Notes: generated by a model not told the origin, from the sequence alone. DNA of 43,302 nt from an uncultured Alphaproteobacteria bacterium (GCA_903899945.1 CAIULA010000007.1:1-43302), one strand, 5' to 3'. Numbered from the stretch's first letter, positions 8,914 to 18,062 are shown. Numbers and translations are program-made.

Positions 8914-10011
8914 TTAAGCTTTTCTTCGCCGAGAGTATGCCATGCGGTGAAGAAGTTTTTCAATAAACATGGAAGTAAAAATAACCCCTAAAATTCCTGA
9001 TAACACATATAGAAATGGTGCGTGTTGAAAAAAGTATAAAAAGGCCTTTGTCCATGGATTGACAGCAGATATAACACCCTCAGCCAAGGAGTCGTTGTGA
9101 GTTGCAATTGTTGCCATAACGTCAGTTCCTACGTCGAGTTTGAAAAGATCATAGATAAACTTAGATCCTATCAATAATATAACCACCCCTCCAAGTAAAC
9201 CCAAATAAGGCCTGGGCAAAGAATAGCTTGATCTGACTCCTATTTGCGAACCAATAGTGCTTCCAAACAACAAAATAAATACAAGAAAAATATCAAATGG
9301 TTCGCTCTTTAAACCATGAACAAGTGTGACAGCTACAGTGATCGCAAATCCAGCCAATAAAGTTGTGCCAGCAACAACAGGTGAAGTACGGCCTATCAAA
9401 TAACCAACAATCGGCATCATAAATAAACTATTTCCACCGCCAAGAGTTGAGGTAAGCATGCCTGTCATGACTCCCACCCCTAAAGGAACAAGGACACTCA
9501 TTTCTGTTCTTGATCGCGTGAAAATTCGATGGAAAGGTATATAAATCATCCAATGACGCATCATAACAGCTTTATCATTAGATTTGGTTTTTGTCAGAGC
9601 TTTAACATTTTGCATCAACATGGCAATTCCGAGAACACTTAAAACCACAGCGTATACAATTGCCATGCGTTTATAAGCAACGCCATCTTGATGGAGCCAG
9701 TCGAGTAAATATAACTCAGCAAAAGCGCCTCCTATACCGCCTACGAATAAATAGCCCGCTAACCCAAAATCCACATCTCGTTTACGCCAGTAACCCAAAA
9801 AACCAATAAAGTTTGTACCAATCGAATTATTTAATTGTGATGCGACAGCAATCAGAGGCGGAACTCCAACCATCATTAAAGCCGGAGTTATAACAACACC
9901 ACTTCCAATCCCAAGCATCCCCGAGGCAAAACCACCCACAAGCCCTAGTCCTAACATAAGAAAGGGATTTAGTGAAACTTCGGCGATAGGAAAAAAAATA
10001 TCTACACTCAT
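8914..10011 (-). CDS. TSUP-family (TauE/SafE) membrane permease
   Basis: About 365 residues with eight or so membrane segments and the two halves of the TSUP fold. Each half starts with a Gly-rich signature: GGFASGMLGIGSGVVITPAL near the N-terminus and GVGVMTGMLTSTLGGGNSLF in the middle. Family members export sulfite, sulfoacetate or related anions, but the substrate here cannot be read. The ATG at 10011 is preferred. An upstream in-frame TTG (10122) would add 37 residues that do not look like this family. The last 60 residues hold one extra membrane segment. Confidence 0.8.
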   Translation of the reverse strand: MSVDIFFPIAEVSLNPFLMLGLGLVGGFASGMLGIGSGVVITPALMMVGVPPLIAVASQLNNSIGTNFIGFLGYWRKRDVDFGLAGYLFVGGIGGAFAELYLLDWLHQDGVAYKRMAIVYAVVLSVLGIAMLMQNVKALTKTKSNDKAVMMRHWMIYIPFHRIFTRSRTEMSVLVPLGVGVMTGMLTSTLGGGNSLFMMPIVGYLIGRTSPVVAGTTLLAGFAITVAVTLVHGLKSEPFDIFLVFILLFGSTIGSQIGVRSSYSLPRPYLGLLGGVVILLIGSKFIYDLFKLDVGTDVMATIATHNDSLAEGVISAVNPWTKAFLYFFQHAPFLYVLSGILGVIFTSMFIEKLLHRMAYSRRRKA

Positions 10012-10334
10012 GGCCCCAGTATGCGATATTTTTAGCAGAAAGTCACGAGTTGGCTTGTAAAAAACGTATTGATTCTTAATAATAAAGTGAAATGGATAGG
10101 AATTAACTAAAAGCCACAACAAGGAATTTGTTTTTCATAATTTCAAGGCCATATAGCTATAAAATCACCTATCACTAAGAGATTGTGGAGCAATGAATAA
10201 AATGATACTGTTCATCCTATCAAAAATAGATGCATTTTTTAGCTAATATATATGCTTTTTGCTAAGTGAAAATTATACTTCATGCCGTAGTATGCTGAGC
10301 AATATTAAGGCTCTATAAAATCAGGAGGGATCCA
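10012..10334. other. Intergenic region between divergent genes, no gene seen
   Basis: This 323-base AT-rich spacer separates the minus-strand TSUP gene from the plus-strand methyltransferases and must hold promoters for both. I see a TATACT at 10274-10279 without a good -35, and an AGGAGG at 10323-10328 that is the ribosome site for the gene at 10335. A 17-codon open frame at 10195-10248 has poor spacing from its GGAG and is not called. Confidence 0.5.
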
Positions 10335-11201
10335 TTGTTTTCAAAAGTTAAAAATTTTTTTCGTTCATCAAAATGTAACTTGCCGTCTGTAGAAATTCAG
10401 GAAACAGATAACTCATGGCATGGAACTTATGAATTTTTAAATGAAAAAATTACAAAAGTTAATACGATCGATTTATCGAAAGAAATGAATTTTAACGAAA
10501 TATTGAAATTTCCTATTGAATATTACAAAGTTCCTTTGACGGAATGGAAAATGGAAACTCACGATGCGGTGATATTAAAGTACATTTACAGAAACTTTAG
10601 CCCCCTAAGACATCTAGAGTTTGGTACATGGAAGGGCGAAGGAGTCATTTTATGTTTAAATGAATGCAGAGCTACTGTTTGGACAATGAATTTATGGGAA
10701 GGAGAAAAAGGAAGCAATGAAGGATGGGCATATGGAGAAAAATTTGAGAACTTAGATTCTTTAGCTGATCAACGCAATACTAAGATATTTGCTGATCCAG
10801 ATGGAAAACCTCTCATGTATCACAGAACTGATTCTTATGGGATGATTGGACGATTTTATTTGGAAGCAGGTCTAGGAAAAAGAGTATGCCAAATATATTG
10901 TGACTCTCAAGAATGGGATACTTCTAATTATCCAAAAGATTTCTTTGATTCTTGCTTGATTGATGGAGGACATAGTAAGGAAGTTGTTATTAATGATACT
11001 TTCAAAGCTTTAGACGTGACAAAATCAGGTGGGTTAGTAATGTGGCATGATTTTTGTCCGGACAAGGTAGTTTTAGAGAATTGTTCTGCCCCTAGAGGTG
11101 TGTGTGAAGCAATAGCTGAAATATATCCAGAATTAGAAAAATCTTTTTCTAAATTATTTTGGATCTACCCTAGTTGGATATTGGTTGGGATCAAGAAGTA
11201 A
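10335..11201 (+). CDS. SAM-dependent methyltransferase (Methyltransf_24-like)
   Basis: A 288-residue class I methyltransferase-like protein. The SAM-binding Gly motif appears as HLEFGTWKGEGVI (about residues 93-105), and the acidic motif later as FDSCLIDGGHSKEVV followed by GGLVMWHDF. This order fits the family often encoded in surface-polysaccharide clusters. The start codon is TTG, supported by a perfect AGGAGG six bases upstream. The DNA is more AT-rich than the neighbouring metabolic genes. It is followed 17 bases later by a second methyltransferase. Substrate unknown; a sugar O-methylation role is a guess. Confidence 0.7.
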   Translation: MFSKVKNFFRSSKCNLPSVEIQETDNSWHGTYEFLNEKITKVNTIDLSKEMNFNEILKFPIEYYKVPLTEWKMETHDAVILKYIYRNFSPLRHLEFGTWKGEGVILCLNECRATVWTMNLWEGEKGSNEGWAYGEKFENLDSLADQRNTKIFADPDGKPLMYHRTDSYGMIGRFYLEAGLGKRVCQIYCDSQEWDTSNYPKDFFDSCLIDGGHSKEVVINDTFKALDVTKSGGLVMWHDFCPDKVVLENCSAPRGVCEAIAEIYPELEKSFSKLFWIYPSWILVGIKK

Positions 11202-11218
11202 TTCAAGGAATTTTTTCA

Positions 11219-12658
11219 GTGTTTGTATATTTACAAAAAACTTATTCTTTTTTAAAAAAAAGACCGTGCCTAAATAAAATTTTATTAAATAAAGTACATA
11301 TTAGAAAGCTTAACTCTTCTATTTGCGAAGAAAAAAATGAGAATTTACATGTTACGGCCTCTACTTCCCAATGGTCCGAAATTCTTAGACTCTCCCCGGA
11401 AAAAAGAACATCAGTAAAAAGCCTCTGTTTTGTGGCAAATTTAAAAATTCTTAAAGGGGAAATAGGAATATTTTTATTGGACAAAAAAAACAACAATCCT
11501 CTTTCCACAGAAATTATTTTAAGAAATGGAGAAACCAAGTCTATTTCTCTTCCTTATTCTAATAATTTAAATGAAAAAACATGTATTGGAATTAGAAATG
11601 TATCTTGTGTTAATAAAACTGAATTTATAGTTGAAAGACCTATATTTGAAGAAGTGAGAACTTTGGACCTTGCTAACGAGAAAAAAGATGTGATCCTTTT
11701 GGGGCTCAAGCAACCATTAAAGGCAGCACAATACTGCAGGGAAGTTTTATATTCGGATAAACCGAAAGAACTGAGAGATAAACTTCCTGTAAATCTTAAA
11801 TACACTCGACAGTCTTATGTGATACCAAAAGCAGAAAAAACTTGGACATCACATCATGAAAAAATAATTTATCAGACTTCAAAAGACCTAATTAACTTGT
11901 TACCGACATACATATCTGCAGAGATGGGAAGCAATAATGTTCATCTTGACAGAGATTTTTTTGAAAAATATCTATACATGAACGTCGTCAGAATAGCAAA
12001 TTTACACGAAATATTAGTGAGAAGCTATGATTTTAATAAAGGCACTTTGCTTGAAGTAGGGTCATATTTTGGATCTTTTGCTTTAGCTCTTCAACGCTTG
12101 GGCTATCAGGTAACTGCAGTTGATCGATACTCAAATTATGGGGAGGCGCTTGAATGCTATACTGAACTCATGAAAAAGGAAGGTGTAAAAGTTATTTCGA
12201 CTTCACGGGAAAACGAGTGGGAAAAAATTGAAAAATTGCCTCAATATCAAGCTGTTATTTCTATGGCAGTAATTGAACATATTCCTCACACTCCTAGGTT
12301 ATTTTTAGAAGGCCTGAAGAAAAAAGTCGAGAAAGGTGGTGTTTTAGCTATTGATACTCCAAACTTGGTAAGGTACTGGGCTCGTAAAGATTTCGCAGAA
12401 GGCAAACCTAACATGATGTCCATTAAGGACCAGTTTATGTGCGATATCCCTTTCGAAGGTCATCATCGAGAATATACTAGAAATGAAGTTGAGTGGATGT
12501 TTAATCAGCTTAATTTAGAAAAAATTACAACTACAATGTTTGACTACAATCAATTTCAGTTTAACGAAATATATAAAAACCAAATTGATTGTATAGTCAA
12601 GTTTATTGAAGATGAGTCGTATGCTGATACAATATTAGCATTAGGAATTGTTAAATAA
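11219..12658 (+). CDS. Large SAM-dependent methyltransferase with N-terminal extension
   Basis: About 479 residues. The C-terminal half is a class I methyltransferase: motif I LLEVGSYFGSFALAL, the acidic end of strand 2 in VTAVDRY, and AVISMAVIEHIPHTPRLFLE with GGVLAIDTPN. The first 230 residues match nothing I recognise; they may bind the acceptor. GTG at 11219 is chosen because AAGGAA lies 8 bases upstream; an in-frame TTG at 11174 would overlap the previous gene by 28 bases. AT-rich composition and non-ATG starts in both genes suggest a shared foreign origin. Confidence 0.7.
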   Translation: MFVYLQKTYSFLKKRPCLNKILLNKVHIRKLNSSICEEKNENLHVTASTSQWSEILRLSPEKRTSVKSLCFVANLKILKGEIGIFLLDKKNNNPLSTEIILRNGETKSISLPYSNNLNEKTCIGIRNVSCVNKTEFIVERPIFEEVRTLDLANEKKDVILLGLKQPLKAAQYCREVLYSDKPKELRDKLPVNLKYTRQSYVIPKAEKTWTSHHEKIIYQTSKDLINLLPTYISAEMGSNNVHLDRDFFEKYLYMNVVRIANLHEILVRSYDFNKGTLLEVGSYFGSFALALQRLGYQVTAVDRYSNYGEALECYTELMKKEGVKVISTSRENEWEKIEKLPQYQAVISMAVIEHIPHTPRLFLEGLKKKVEKGGVLAIDTPNLVRYWARKDFAEGKPNMMSIKDQFMCDIPFEGHHREYTRNEVEWMFNQLNLEKITTTMFDYNQFQFNEIYKNQIDCIVKFIEDESYADTILALGIVK

Positions 12659-12664
12659 GAAAAT

Positions 12665-12699
12665 GATAAAGATAGATTTGTCCAAAATCTATCTTTATC
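12665..12699. terminator. Long hairpin between convergent genes
   Basis: GATAAAGATAGATTT pairs perfectly with AAATCTATCTTTATC (15 bp) around a 5-base loop. It lies just after the plus-strand methyltransferase and overlaps the last codons and stop of the minus-strand bdhA. It is AT-rich and lacks a distinct T-tract, so termination would rely on stem length. Confidence 0.55.
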
Positions 12700-13483
12700 T
12701 AGCCGTCCACCCTCCATCGATTGCTAAGATAGAGCCAGTCATTTGAGATGCCGCATCAGAACATAAAAACAAACACATTTGAGCAATATGCTCAGCTTCC
12801 ACAAACGCTAAAGACGGATGTTTTTCCGCCAAAAAATCACGTGTAGCCTCTTCGTAGTTCTGTTTACTATGTTCAGCCTTTTCTTTGATTTGCGCATCTA
12901 CAAGTGGCGTTAAAACCCATCCTGGACAGACAGCATTACAGGTTACTCCCAGTCCTCCGGTTTCCAAAGCCACAACTTTTGTAAGCCCAACAACACCATG
13001 TTTTGCTGCTACATATGCTGATTTATAAGGTGAACCTACCAAACCGTGGGTAGATGCAATGTTGATAACCCTCCCCCACCCTTTTTCTTTCATAGAGCCA
13101 ACAGCATGACGAGTGGTGTGAAAATAAGCCGAAAGGTTAATGGCTATAATTTGATCCCATTTGTTAACTGGAAATGTCTCAATTGCTTCAACATGCTGCA
13201 CACCTGCATTATTAATTAAAATATCAATAGATCCAATTTCTGCTTGAATTTTTTTCATCATTTCTTCAATTGCTAACGGATCTGTAAGGTCAGCGCCATA
13301 ATGAAAGACTTTCGCAGAAGTTTGCCTTGACAAATCATCAATAATCGTCTTTATTTCATCTATAGTACCAAACCCATTGAGAATTACTGTGGAGTTTTGC
13401 TTAGCAAATGTTTTTGCGATAGCTAGCCCGATACCGCTTGTTGATCCGGTAATCAGCACTTTCTTACTCTCAAGTTCAGACAT
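12695..13483 (-). CDS. bdhA: 3-hydroxybutyrate dehydrogenase
   Basis: A 262-residue short-chain dehydrogenase that interconverts (R)-3-hydroxybutyrate and acetoacetate with NAD. The cofactor motif is TGSTSGIG (residues 11-18), with NNAG following, the catalytic Ser in INIASTHG, and Y-x3-K in SAYVAAKHG. The C-terminal lid from GWVLTPLVDAQIKEKA to EKHPSLAFVEAEHIAQM is characteristic of 3-hydroxybutyrate dehydrogenase rather than other SDRs. No polyhydroxybutyrate synthase or depolymerase is seen nearby, so it may use host- or self-derived ketone bodies. Confidence 0.92.
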   Translation of the reverse strand: MSELESKKVLITGSTSGIGLAIAKTFAKQNSTVILNGFGTIDEIKTIIDDLSRQTSAKVFHYGADLTDPLAIEEMMKKIQAEIGSIDILINNAGVQHVEAIETFPVNKWDQIIAINLSAYFHTTRHAVGSMKEKGWGRVINIASTHGLVGSPYKSAYVAAKHGVVGLTKVVALETGGLGVTCNAVCPGWVLTPLVDAQIKEKAEHSKQNYEEATRDFLAEKHPSLAFVEAEHIAQMCLFLCSDAASQMTGSILAIDGGWTAR

Positions 13484-13565
13484 CTGATATTTCCATACTA
13501 AGGTTGTTCAATATAATGAAAATCATACGGTTTTTCTTTTAATTTTTGGTTTAAATTACACTATT

Positions 13566-14801
13566 ATGCCTAATAAAATTTTCAGCGATTCTTCTGCTAA
13601 TACAACTCCTTCTATTCCTAAATCTATTTGGGCTTTGGGTTTTGCTACCTTTTTAATTAATACATCGTCCGTTATTGTTTTTGGTCTTTCAGCTGTTTAC
13701 CTTAAGACAATTTTAGGAGTTGCTACAGGCTGGATTGGTTTTTTAGAAGGAGCTGTTGAAGCTTGTGCCTACGGAACCAAGGTTTTTTCTGGAGTTTTCA
13801 GTGACTATTTACGAAGGCGGAAATCTGTCATGATTTGGGGGTTTGCCCTTGCAACCCTAGCACGTCCAATTCTAGCCATCTCATCTTCCTTCGGCGCTGT
13901 ATTTACAGCGCGTTTATTAGATAGAGTTGGAAATGGAATTCAATCAACGCCTAGAGACGCCTTGGTAGGGGATATCTCTCCTGCTGAAATCAGAGGAACT
14001 TGTTATGGACTTAGACAAAGCCTTGCTACAGCCGGTTCCTTTTTTGGGGGTATTATTGGCGTTGGAGCCATGCTATGGACGGGACAAAACTTTCAGCATG
14101 TATTTTGGATTGCAACAATCCCTGCTGTTTTAGCGTTTATTATTCTTATTATTGCCGTTAAAGAACCCCCACGATCTCCAGATGAAATCGATGTCAGAAC
14201 AAATAAGCCTGTACGTCACCCTATTCGATGGAATGATGTTATTCGCTTAGGCAGACCATATTGGCTTTTGATGATTGTTGCAGGAATTTTCATGCTTTCC
14301 CGTGTTAGTGAAGCCTTTCTTATTCTACATGCCCATCAAAATTTTGGTTTATCTGAGAGTTATACTCCACTTATCCTCATTCTCTATAATGGCACAAACT
14401 CTCTTTTCTCTTTCCCTATTTGTTGGCTTTCAGATAGAGTAGATCGTAGAATTCTTTTGGGTGTTGGATTTATTGTCCTTATCCTTGCCGATATTCTTTT
14501 GGGTTGGGCCCCTAACCTTCTTGTAATGATGGCAGGGGTTGCTGTTTGGGGGGTACAAATTGGTATTACCCAAAGTATGCTTACTATACTTGTCGCAGAT
14601 ACTGTCCCTCCAGACCTCCGGGGAACTGGCTTTGGATTCTTTTATCTGATCAGCGCTGTTTCTTTGGTATTTGCTAGCACAATAGGTGGGACAATCGCAC
14701 AATGTTACAATGAGCATGTTACTTTTATGGTCAGCTCAGTTATTGCTAGCATTGCTCTGATTGCACTTATCATAATGGCAAAACGTACGAAAAAGAGTTA
14801 A
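13566..14801 (+). CDS. Major facilitator superfamily permease
   Basis: A 411-residue inner-membrane protein with about 12 membrane segments. The loop between segments 2 and 3 carries an MFS-A-like motif, SGVFSDYLRRRKSVMIWGF, and a related CWLSDRVDRRILLGVGF appears in the second half. The RLLDRVGNGIQSTPRDALVGD stretch is typical of drug- or metabolite-efflux-like members. No substrate can be assigned. No clear ribosome site precedes the ATG. It stands alone, divergent from bdhA and convergent with the peptidase gene. Confidence 0.8.
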   Translation: MPNKIFSDSSANTTPSIPKSIWALGFATFLINTSSVIVFGLSAVYLKTILGVATGWIGFLEGAVEACAYGTKVFSGVFSDYLRRRKSVMIWGFALATLARPILAISSSFGAVFTARLLDRVGNGIQSTPRDALVGDISPAEIRGTCYGLRQSLATAGSFFGGIIGVGAMLWTGQNFQHVFWIATIPAVLAFIILIIAVKEPPRSPDEIDVRTNKPVRHPIRWNDVIRLGRPYWLLMIVAGIFMLSRVSEAFLILHAHQNFGLSESYTPLILILYNGTNSLFSFPICWLSDRVDRRILLGVGFIVLILADILLGWAPNLLVMMAGVAVWGVQIGITQSMLTILVADTVPPDLRGTGFGFFYLISAVSLVFASTIGGTIAQCYNEHVTFMVSSVIASIALIALIIMAKRTKKS

Positions 14802-14816
14802 GAACGAATTCATCTG

Positions 14817-16616
14817 TTAGGAATCGAGAGGAGTTGTGGCCTCTCGGAGCCATTCAATTGCTTCAGGTTTTATATTTGAAGACAAACTATCCCATACCTT
14901 TTGGTGATATGCATCTAGCCAATCTTTTTCTTCTAAAGAAAGGCTCTTGATATTAATTAACTTTTTGTCATAGGGAATAAGCGTTAGATTTTCAAAGGTT
15001 AGCATTTCTCTCTCCCCTATGGCACGCAACTTTATAACTGTAATCAAGTTTTCAAGTCTTATGCCGTACTCTCCCGCTTTGTAATATCCAGGTTCATTAG
15101 ACACAATCATTCCAGGTTGTAAAGCCACAGAATTAGCAATTTTGCTAATTCGATGTGGTCCCTCATGAACATTCAAATAACTGCCCACGCCATGACCTGT
15201 TCCATGATCAAAATCAAGACCTGCTTTCCATAAATAAAGACGTGCAAGCACGTCTAATTGAGTCCCCGTCGTACCAACTGGAAAAACCGCCGACGCCAAA
15301 GCAATATGTCCTTTGAGAACACGAGTGTAACGGTCTTTTTGCTCCTCAGTTGGCTCACCTATAGCAACTGTCCGGGTGACATCCGTTGTTCCCTCTAGAT
15401 ACTGTCCTCCTGAATCTATTAAATACAAAGAATTTCTTTTTAAAAGAGAATTTGTCTCTGGCGTTGGTTGATAATGTACGATGGCTGCATTAGGCCCTGC
15501 CGAAGAAATACTTGGAAAGCTCAAATCTTGAAAATTGAGCTGTTTTCTCCGTTCAGATTCTAAGTACTTTGCTGCATCGATTTCGGTTATGTCCATGCTC
15601 AATACGTTCTGATCTAACCATGCAAGAAAATTAACCATTGCCACTCCATCCCGTTGATGGGCGGTATGAGCCCCCCCTAATTCAACAGTATTTTTAATGG
15701 CCCTCATAATAACACAAGGATCATCGCCATAAATGACCTTAATTCCTGGCCCTAGAGTCTCAAGAATCTTCTGAGGTGTTTGCTTGGGATCAAGGAGAAT
15801 GCTTCCTTCCAAATACGCCAAATCTTCTATAAAAGTTTCTCCAGCATGCCAACGAACGGTTGACCCACTATATTCTCTTATAGAATCGGTTACTTTTTTT
15901 AAATTGACGTAGACATCAACTGAAGCATCGGCTCTTAAAATAACAAAAGCATGGAAAATAGGTGTATGACGAACATCACCTCCACGAATATTTAAAAGCC
16001 AAGCAATCGAATCAGGAGAAGTTAGAATAAGATTTCCTACCTTAGCTTGATTTAAAATTCGACAAATCCTCTGACGTTTTTCTATGCTTTCCTGTCCACT
16101 CCACTCTAAAGGATGGGAAACAACAGGTTTAAGGAGTGCAGTTGGCTTATCTTTCCACACTTTATCAATAGGGTTTTCTTCGCAAGCTCGAAGGATTCCC
16201 CCTGTTTCTGATATTAAAAGTTTCCATTCCTTGAATTGCTGAATTGTGTGAAGCCAAGAATCGTAGAGAATAACTCCGTTGGGTGGAAGATGTTGTTCTA
16301 ACCATTTTCTAACCTCAGATTGACTAAATCCTCGTGTTTCAAAGACAGCAAGATCAACTTGTTTTTGTGCTTGCAACGTATAGCGCCCATCTACAAACAA
16401 ACATGCCTTTTCCAAAAGAACAATTGCAAATCCAGCTGAGCCAGTAAACCCTGTTAACCAAGCAAGTCTTTCTTCAAAAGGCGCTACATCTTCTCCTTGA
16501 AAACAATTGGCTCTAGGCACAATCATGCCTTCACATTGATTGTCTTTTAGAAACTTCCTTAAGTCAGCAAGATGCATTGAGTCGGATCGGCCAGAAAAAT
16601 GAGAAGTTAGATGCAT
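14817..16616 (-). CDS. Xaa-Pro aminopeptidase, three-domain M24B type
   Basis: A 599-residue cytoplasmic metallopeptidase that removes N-terminal residues preceding proline. Two creatinase-like N-terminal domains (about residues 14-330) precede the M24 pita-bread domain. The metal ligands are visible: Asp in YLIDSGGQYLEGTTDVTRT (two), His in HGTGHGVGSYLNVHEGPHR, Glu in IVSNEPGYY and Glu in IRLENLITV. This three-domain architecture resembles eukaryotic cytosolic aminopeptidase P and occurs widely in alphaproteobacteria. The ATG at 16616 has AGGG about 7 bases upstream; an internal ATG 13 codons later, where homology seems to start, has none. Confidence 0.92.
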   Translation of the reverse strand: MHLTSHFSGRSDSMHLADLRKFLKDNQCEGMIVPRANCFQGEDVAPFEERLAWLTGFTGSAGFAIVLLEKACLFVDGRYTLQAQKQVDLAVFETRGFSQSEVRKWLEQHLPPNGVILYDSWLHTIQQFKEWKLLISETGGILRACEENPIDKVWKDKPTALLKPVVSHPLEWSGQESIEKRQRICRILNQAKVGNLILTSPDSIAWLLNIRGGDVRHTPIFHAFVILRADASVDVYVNLKKVTDSIREYSGSTVRWHAGETFIEDLAYLEGSILLDPKQTPQKILETLGPGIKVIYGDDPCVIMRAIKNTVELGGAHTAHQRDGVAMVNFLAWLDQNVLSMDITEIDAAKYLESERRKQLNFQDLSFPSISSAGPNAAIVHYQPTPETNSLLKRNSLYLIDSGGQYLEGTTDVTRTVAIGEPTEEQKDRYTRVLKGHIALASAVFPVGTTGTQLDVLARLYLWKAGLDFDHGTGHGVGSYLNVHEGPHRISKIANSVALQPGMIVSNEPGYYKAGEYGIRLENLITVIKLRAIGEREMLTFENLTLIPYDKKLINIKSLSLEEKDWLDAYHQKVWDSLSSNIKPEAIEWLREATTPLDS

Positions 16617-16787
16617 ATATTACCCTAAAAACACAATTATAATTATTTTAATAATCCTACTAGCTTCTTTAAAATAACAGATTTAAATGCATCTGCACCT
16701 CTAATTTTTAAAAATTAAAAAGAATTATCTCAAAAAGAGATATTGAACAAGCAATTAAAAAATGATTAATAAATATATTTTAGCTTC

Positions 16788-16816
16788 TAGACACCCTAAC
16801 CTGTAATCGGTATGAT
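16788..16816 (+). promoter_or_regulatory. Sigma70-type promoter of the small acidic exported protein
   Basis: TAGACA (16788-16793) and TATGAT (16811-16816) are separated by exactly 17 bases, each one mismatch from consensus. Transcription would start near 16823, giving a leader of about 25 bases that contains the ribosome site AAGGAG at 16835-16840. Confidence 0.65.
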
Positions 16817-16847
16817 AATCAAAGTTGAATTAAAAAGGAGTTTTAAA

Positions 16848-17039
16848 ATGGCTTTTAAAGTCTGTGTAGCTTGGGCAATCAGTGCAGTTGCTCTCTTGAT
16901 TTCTTCCGCACTCGCATCCCCTGCATTAAAAGGGTCTTCTCAAGAAATTCTTCCAAGCGCGGTTGTAGCTGCTGACGACGGCGTTACAGAGGGCGCTCTT
17001 GAAGGAGAGCAAAACGAAGAAGAAGAAACCGAAGAGTAG
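16848..17039 (+). CDS. Small acidic exported protein, unknown function
   Basis: A 63-residue protein that I do not recognise. Residues 1-22 form a signal peptide (hydrophobic WAISAVALLISSALAS) with a likely cut after ALA. The mature peptide is only about 40 residues and ends in a strongly acidic tail, GEQNEEEETEE. The ATG at 16848 is chosen over one 36 bases upstream because AAGGAG sits 7 bases before it and the signal peptide starts here. It has a near-consensus promoter and a strong terminator, so it is a compact monocistronic unit that may be well expressed. Function unknown. Confidence 0.75.
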   Translation: MAFKVCVAWAISAVALLISSALASPALKGSSQEILPSAVVAADDGVTEGALEGEQNEEEETEE

Positions 17040-17044
17040 TTTTT

Positions 17045-17080
17045 AAGAGAATGGTTGAAGCCATTCTCTTTTACTTTTTT
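17045..17080 (+). terminator. Rho-independent terminator
   Basis: AAGAGAATGG (17045-17054) pairs with CCATTCTCTT (17061-17070) around TTGAAG, followed by a T-rich tail ending in six Ts at 17075-17080. This is the clearest intrinsic terminator in the window. It directly abuts the start of the diguanylate cyclase gene. Confidence 0.85.
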
Positions 17081-17081
17081 A

Positions 17082-18041
17082 ATGATGTCGTCTTTATATC
17101 CCAATGCAATCCCTTTGCAGCTTCAACCAGAAAATGATTCTTGCATTAATGTGGTTATTTTAACCAAAGCATCCGAGTCCTGTTTTCCATTAAATTTTCA
17201 CGTAGCTAGTGAATTAATTTATCACTCTGACCTTTCTACATTTTCTCATTTGGCTCGGTTTAAAAAGATTGATGCTGTATGCCTTGATCTTGATTTTTTT
17301 AAAGACGAAGCCTCCCTATTTCTTTTACAGCGTATAAACAATCCTACTCTTTTAAGCATCCCCGTGTTTATTAGGGCATCTTCTAATAAAGATATTGAAA
17401 AATTAATCCAATATTCGATTGATGATTTTTATGTAGGGGATACAGAAAGTCCAATTTTAGCTTTTCGCCTTCATAAATTTCTAAAACATGCAGAATCTCT
17501 TGCACATGAAAATAAAAATCAGAAAAATACCTCTGTCGAACTTGCTTTCATGGCTTATTATGATCCTTTAACTGGCCTTCCCAATCGTCAACTTTTCAAA
17601 GAAAGAACCCAAGAAAGCATAAACAGTAGCATTCAAAATCAATTTTCATTTGCTTTGATGTTTATGGATCTTGATGGTTTTAAGGCTGTGAATGATACAA
17701 ATGATCATAAAGCCGGAGATTGGCTTTTATGTCAAGTGGCCCTTCGTCTTCGCAATTGTGTAAAGAAAACAGATACTGTTGCTCGTTTAGGTGGTGATGA
17801 GTTTGGTATTATTTTAAATGACGTCGAGAATAAAACAGACATTGAAAGCATAGCTCACAGACTTTCCTATCGTCTTGGAACCCCTTATAGTTATAAAGGT
17901 AGACATTTGAGAATTCATGCCAGCATAGGAATTTCTTTATTCCCGGAGCATGGCAAATCTTATGACACTTTAATTGTACGTGCGGACCGAGCCATGTATT
18001 CTGCGAAAAAGAAGGGCAAAGGGCAATTTTGCTTTTCCTAA
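17082..18041 (+). CDS. GGDEF diguanylate cyclase with degenerate receiver-like domain
   Basis: About 319 residues. The C-terminal domain makes cyclic di-GMP from two GTP: DPLTGLPNR, the metal Asp in FMDLDGFKAVND, and an intact GGDEF at residues 237-241. The upstream inhibitory-site position reads KKTD instead of RxxD. Residues 10-140 resemble a response-regulator receiver fold (CLDLDFF, then SIPVFIRAS and DDFYVGD), but the switch Thr and conserved Lys positions are not kept, so phosphorylation is doubtful. The ATG pair at 17082/17085 has no ribosome site and follows a terminator T-tract. No phosphodiesterase or effector gene lies nearby. Confidence 0.85.
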   Translation: MMSSLYPNAIPLQLQPENDSCINVVILTKASESCFPLNFHVASELIYHSDLSTFSHLARFKKIDAVCLDLDFFKDEASLFLLQRINNPTLLSIPVFIRASSNKDIEKLIQYSIDDFYVGDTESPILAFRLHKFLKHAESLAHENKNQKNTSVELAFMAYYDPLTGLPNRQLFKERTQESINSSIQNQFSFALMFMDLDGFKAVNDTNDHKAGDWLLCQVALRLRNCVKKTDTVARLGGDEFGIILNDVENKTDIESIAHRLSYRLGTPYSYKGRHLRIHASIGISLFPEHGKSYDTLIVRADRAMYSAKKKGKGQFCFS

Positions 18042-18062
18042 TGATTTGGTTTTTATTAAGAT

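Noticed and set aside
10195-10248. Possible 17-codon leader peptide (ATG AAT AAA...)
   Set aside because: GGAG lies only two bases before the ATG, and there is no attenuator structure or link to the downstream gene.
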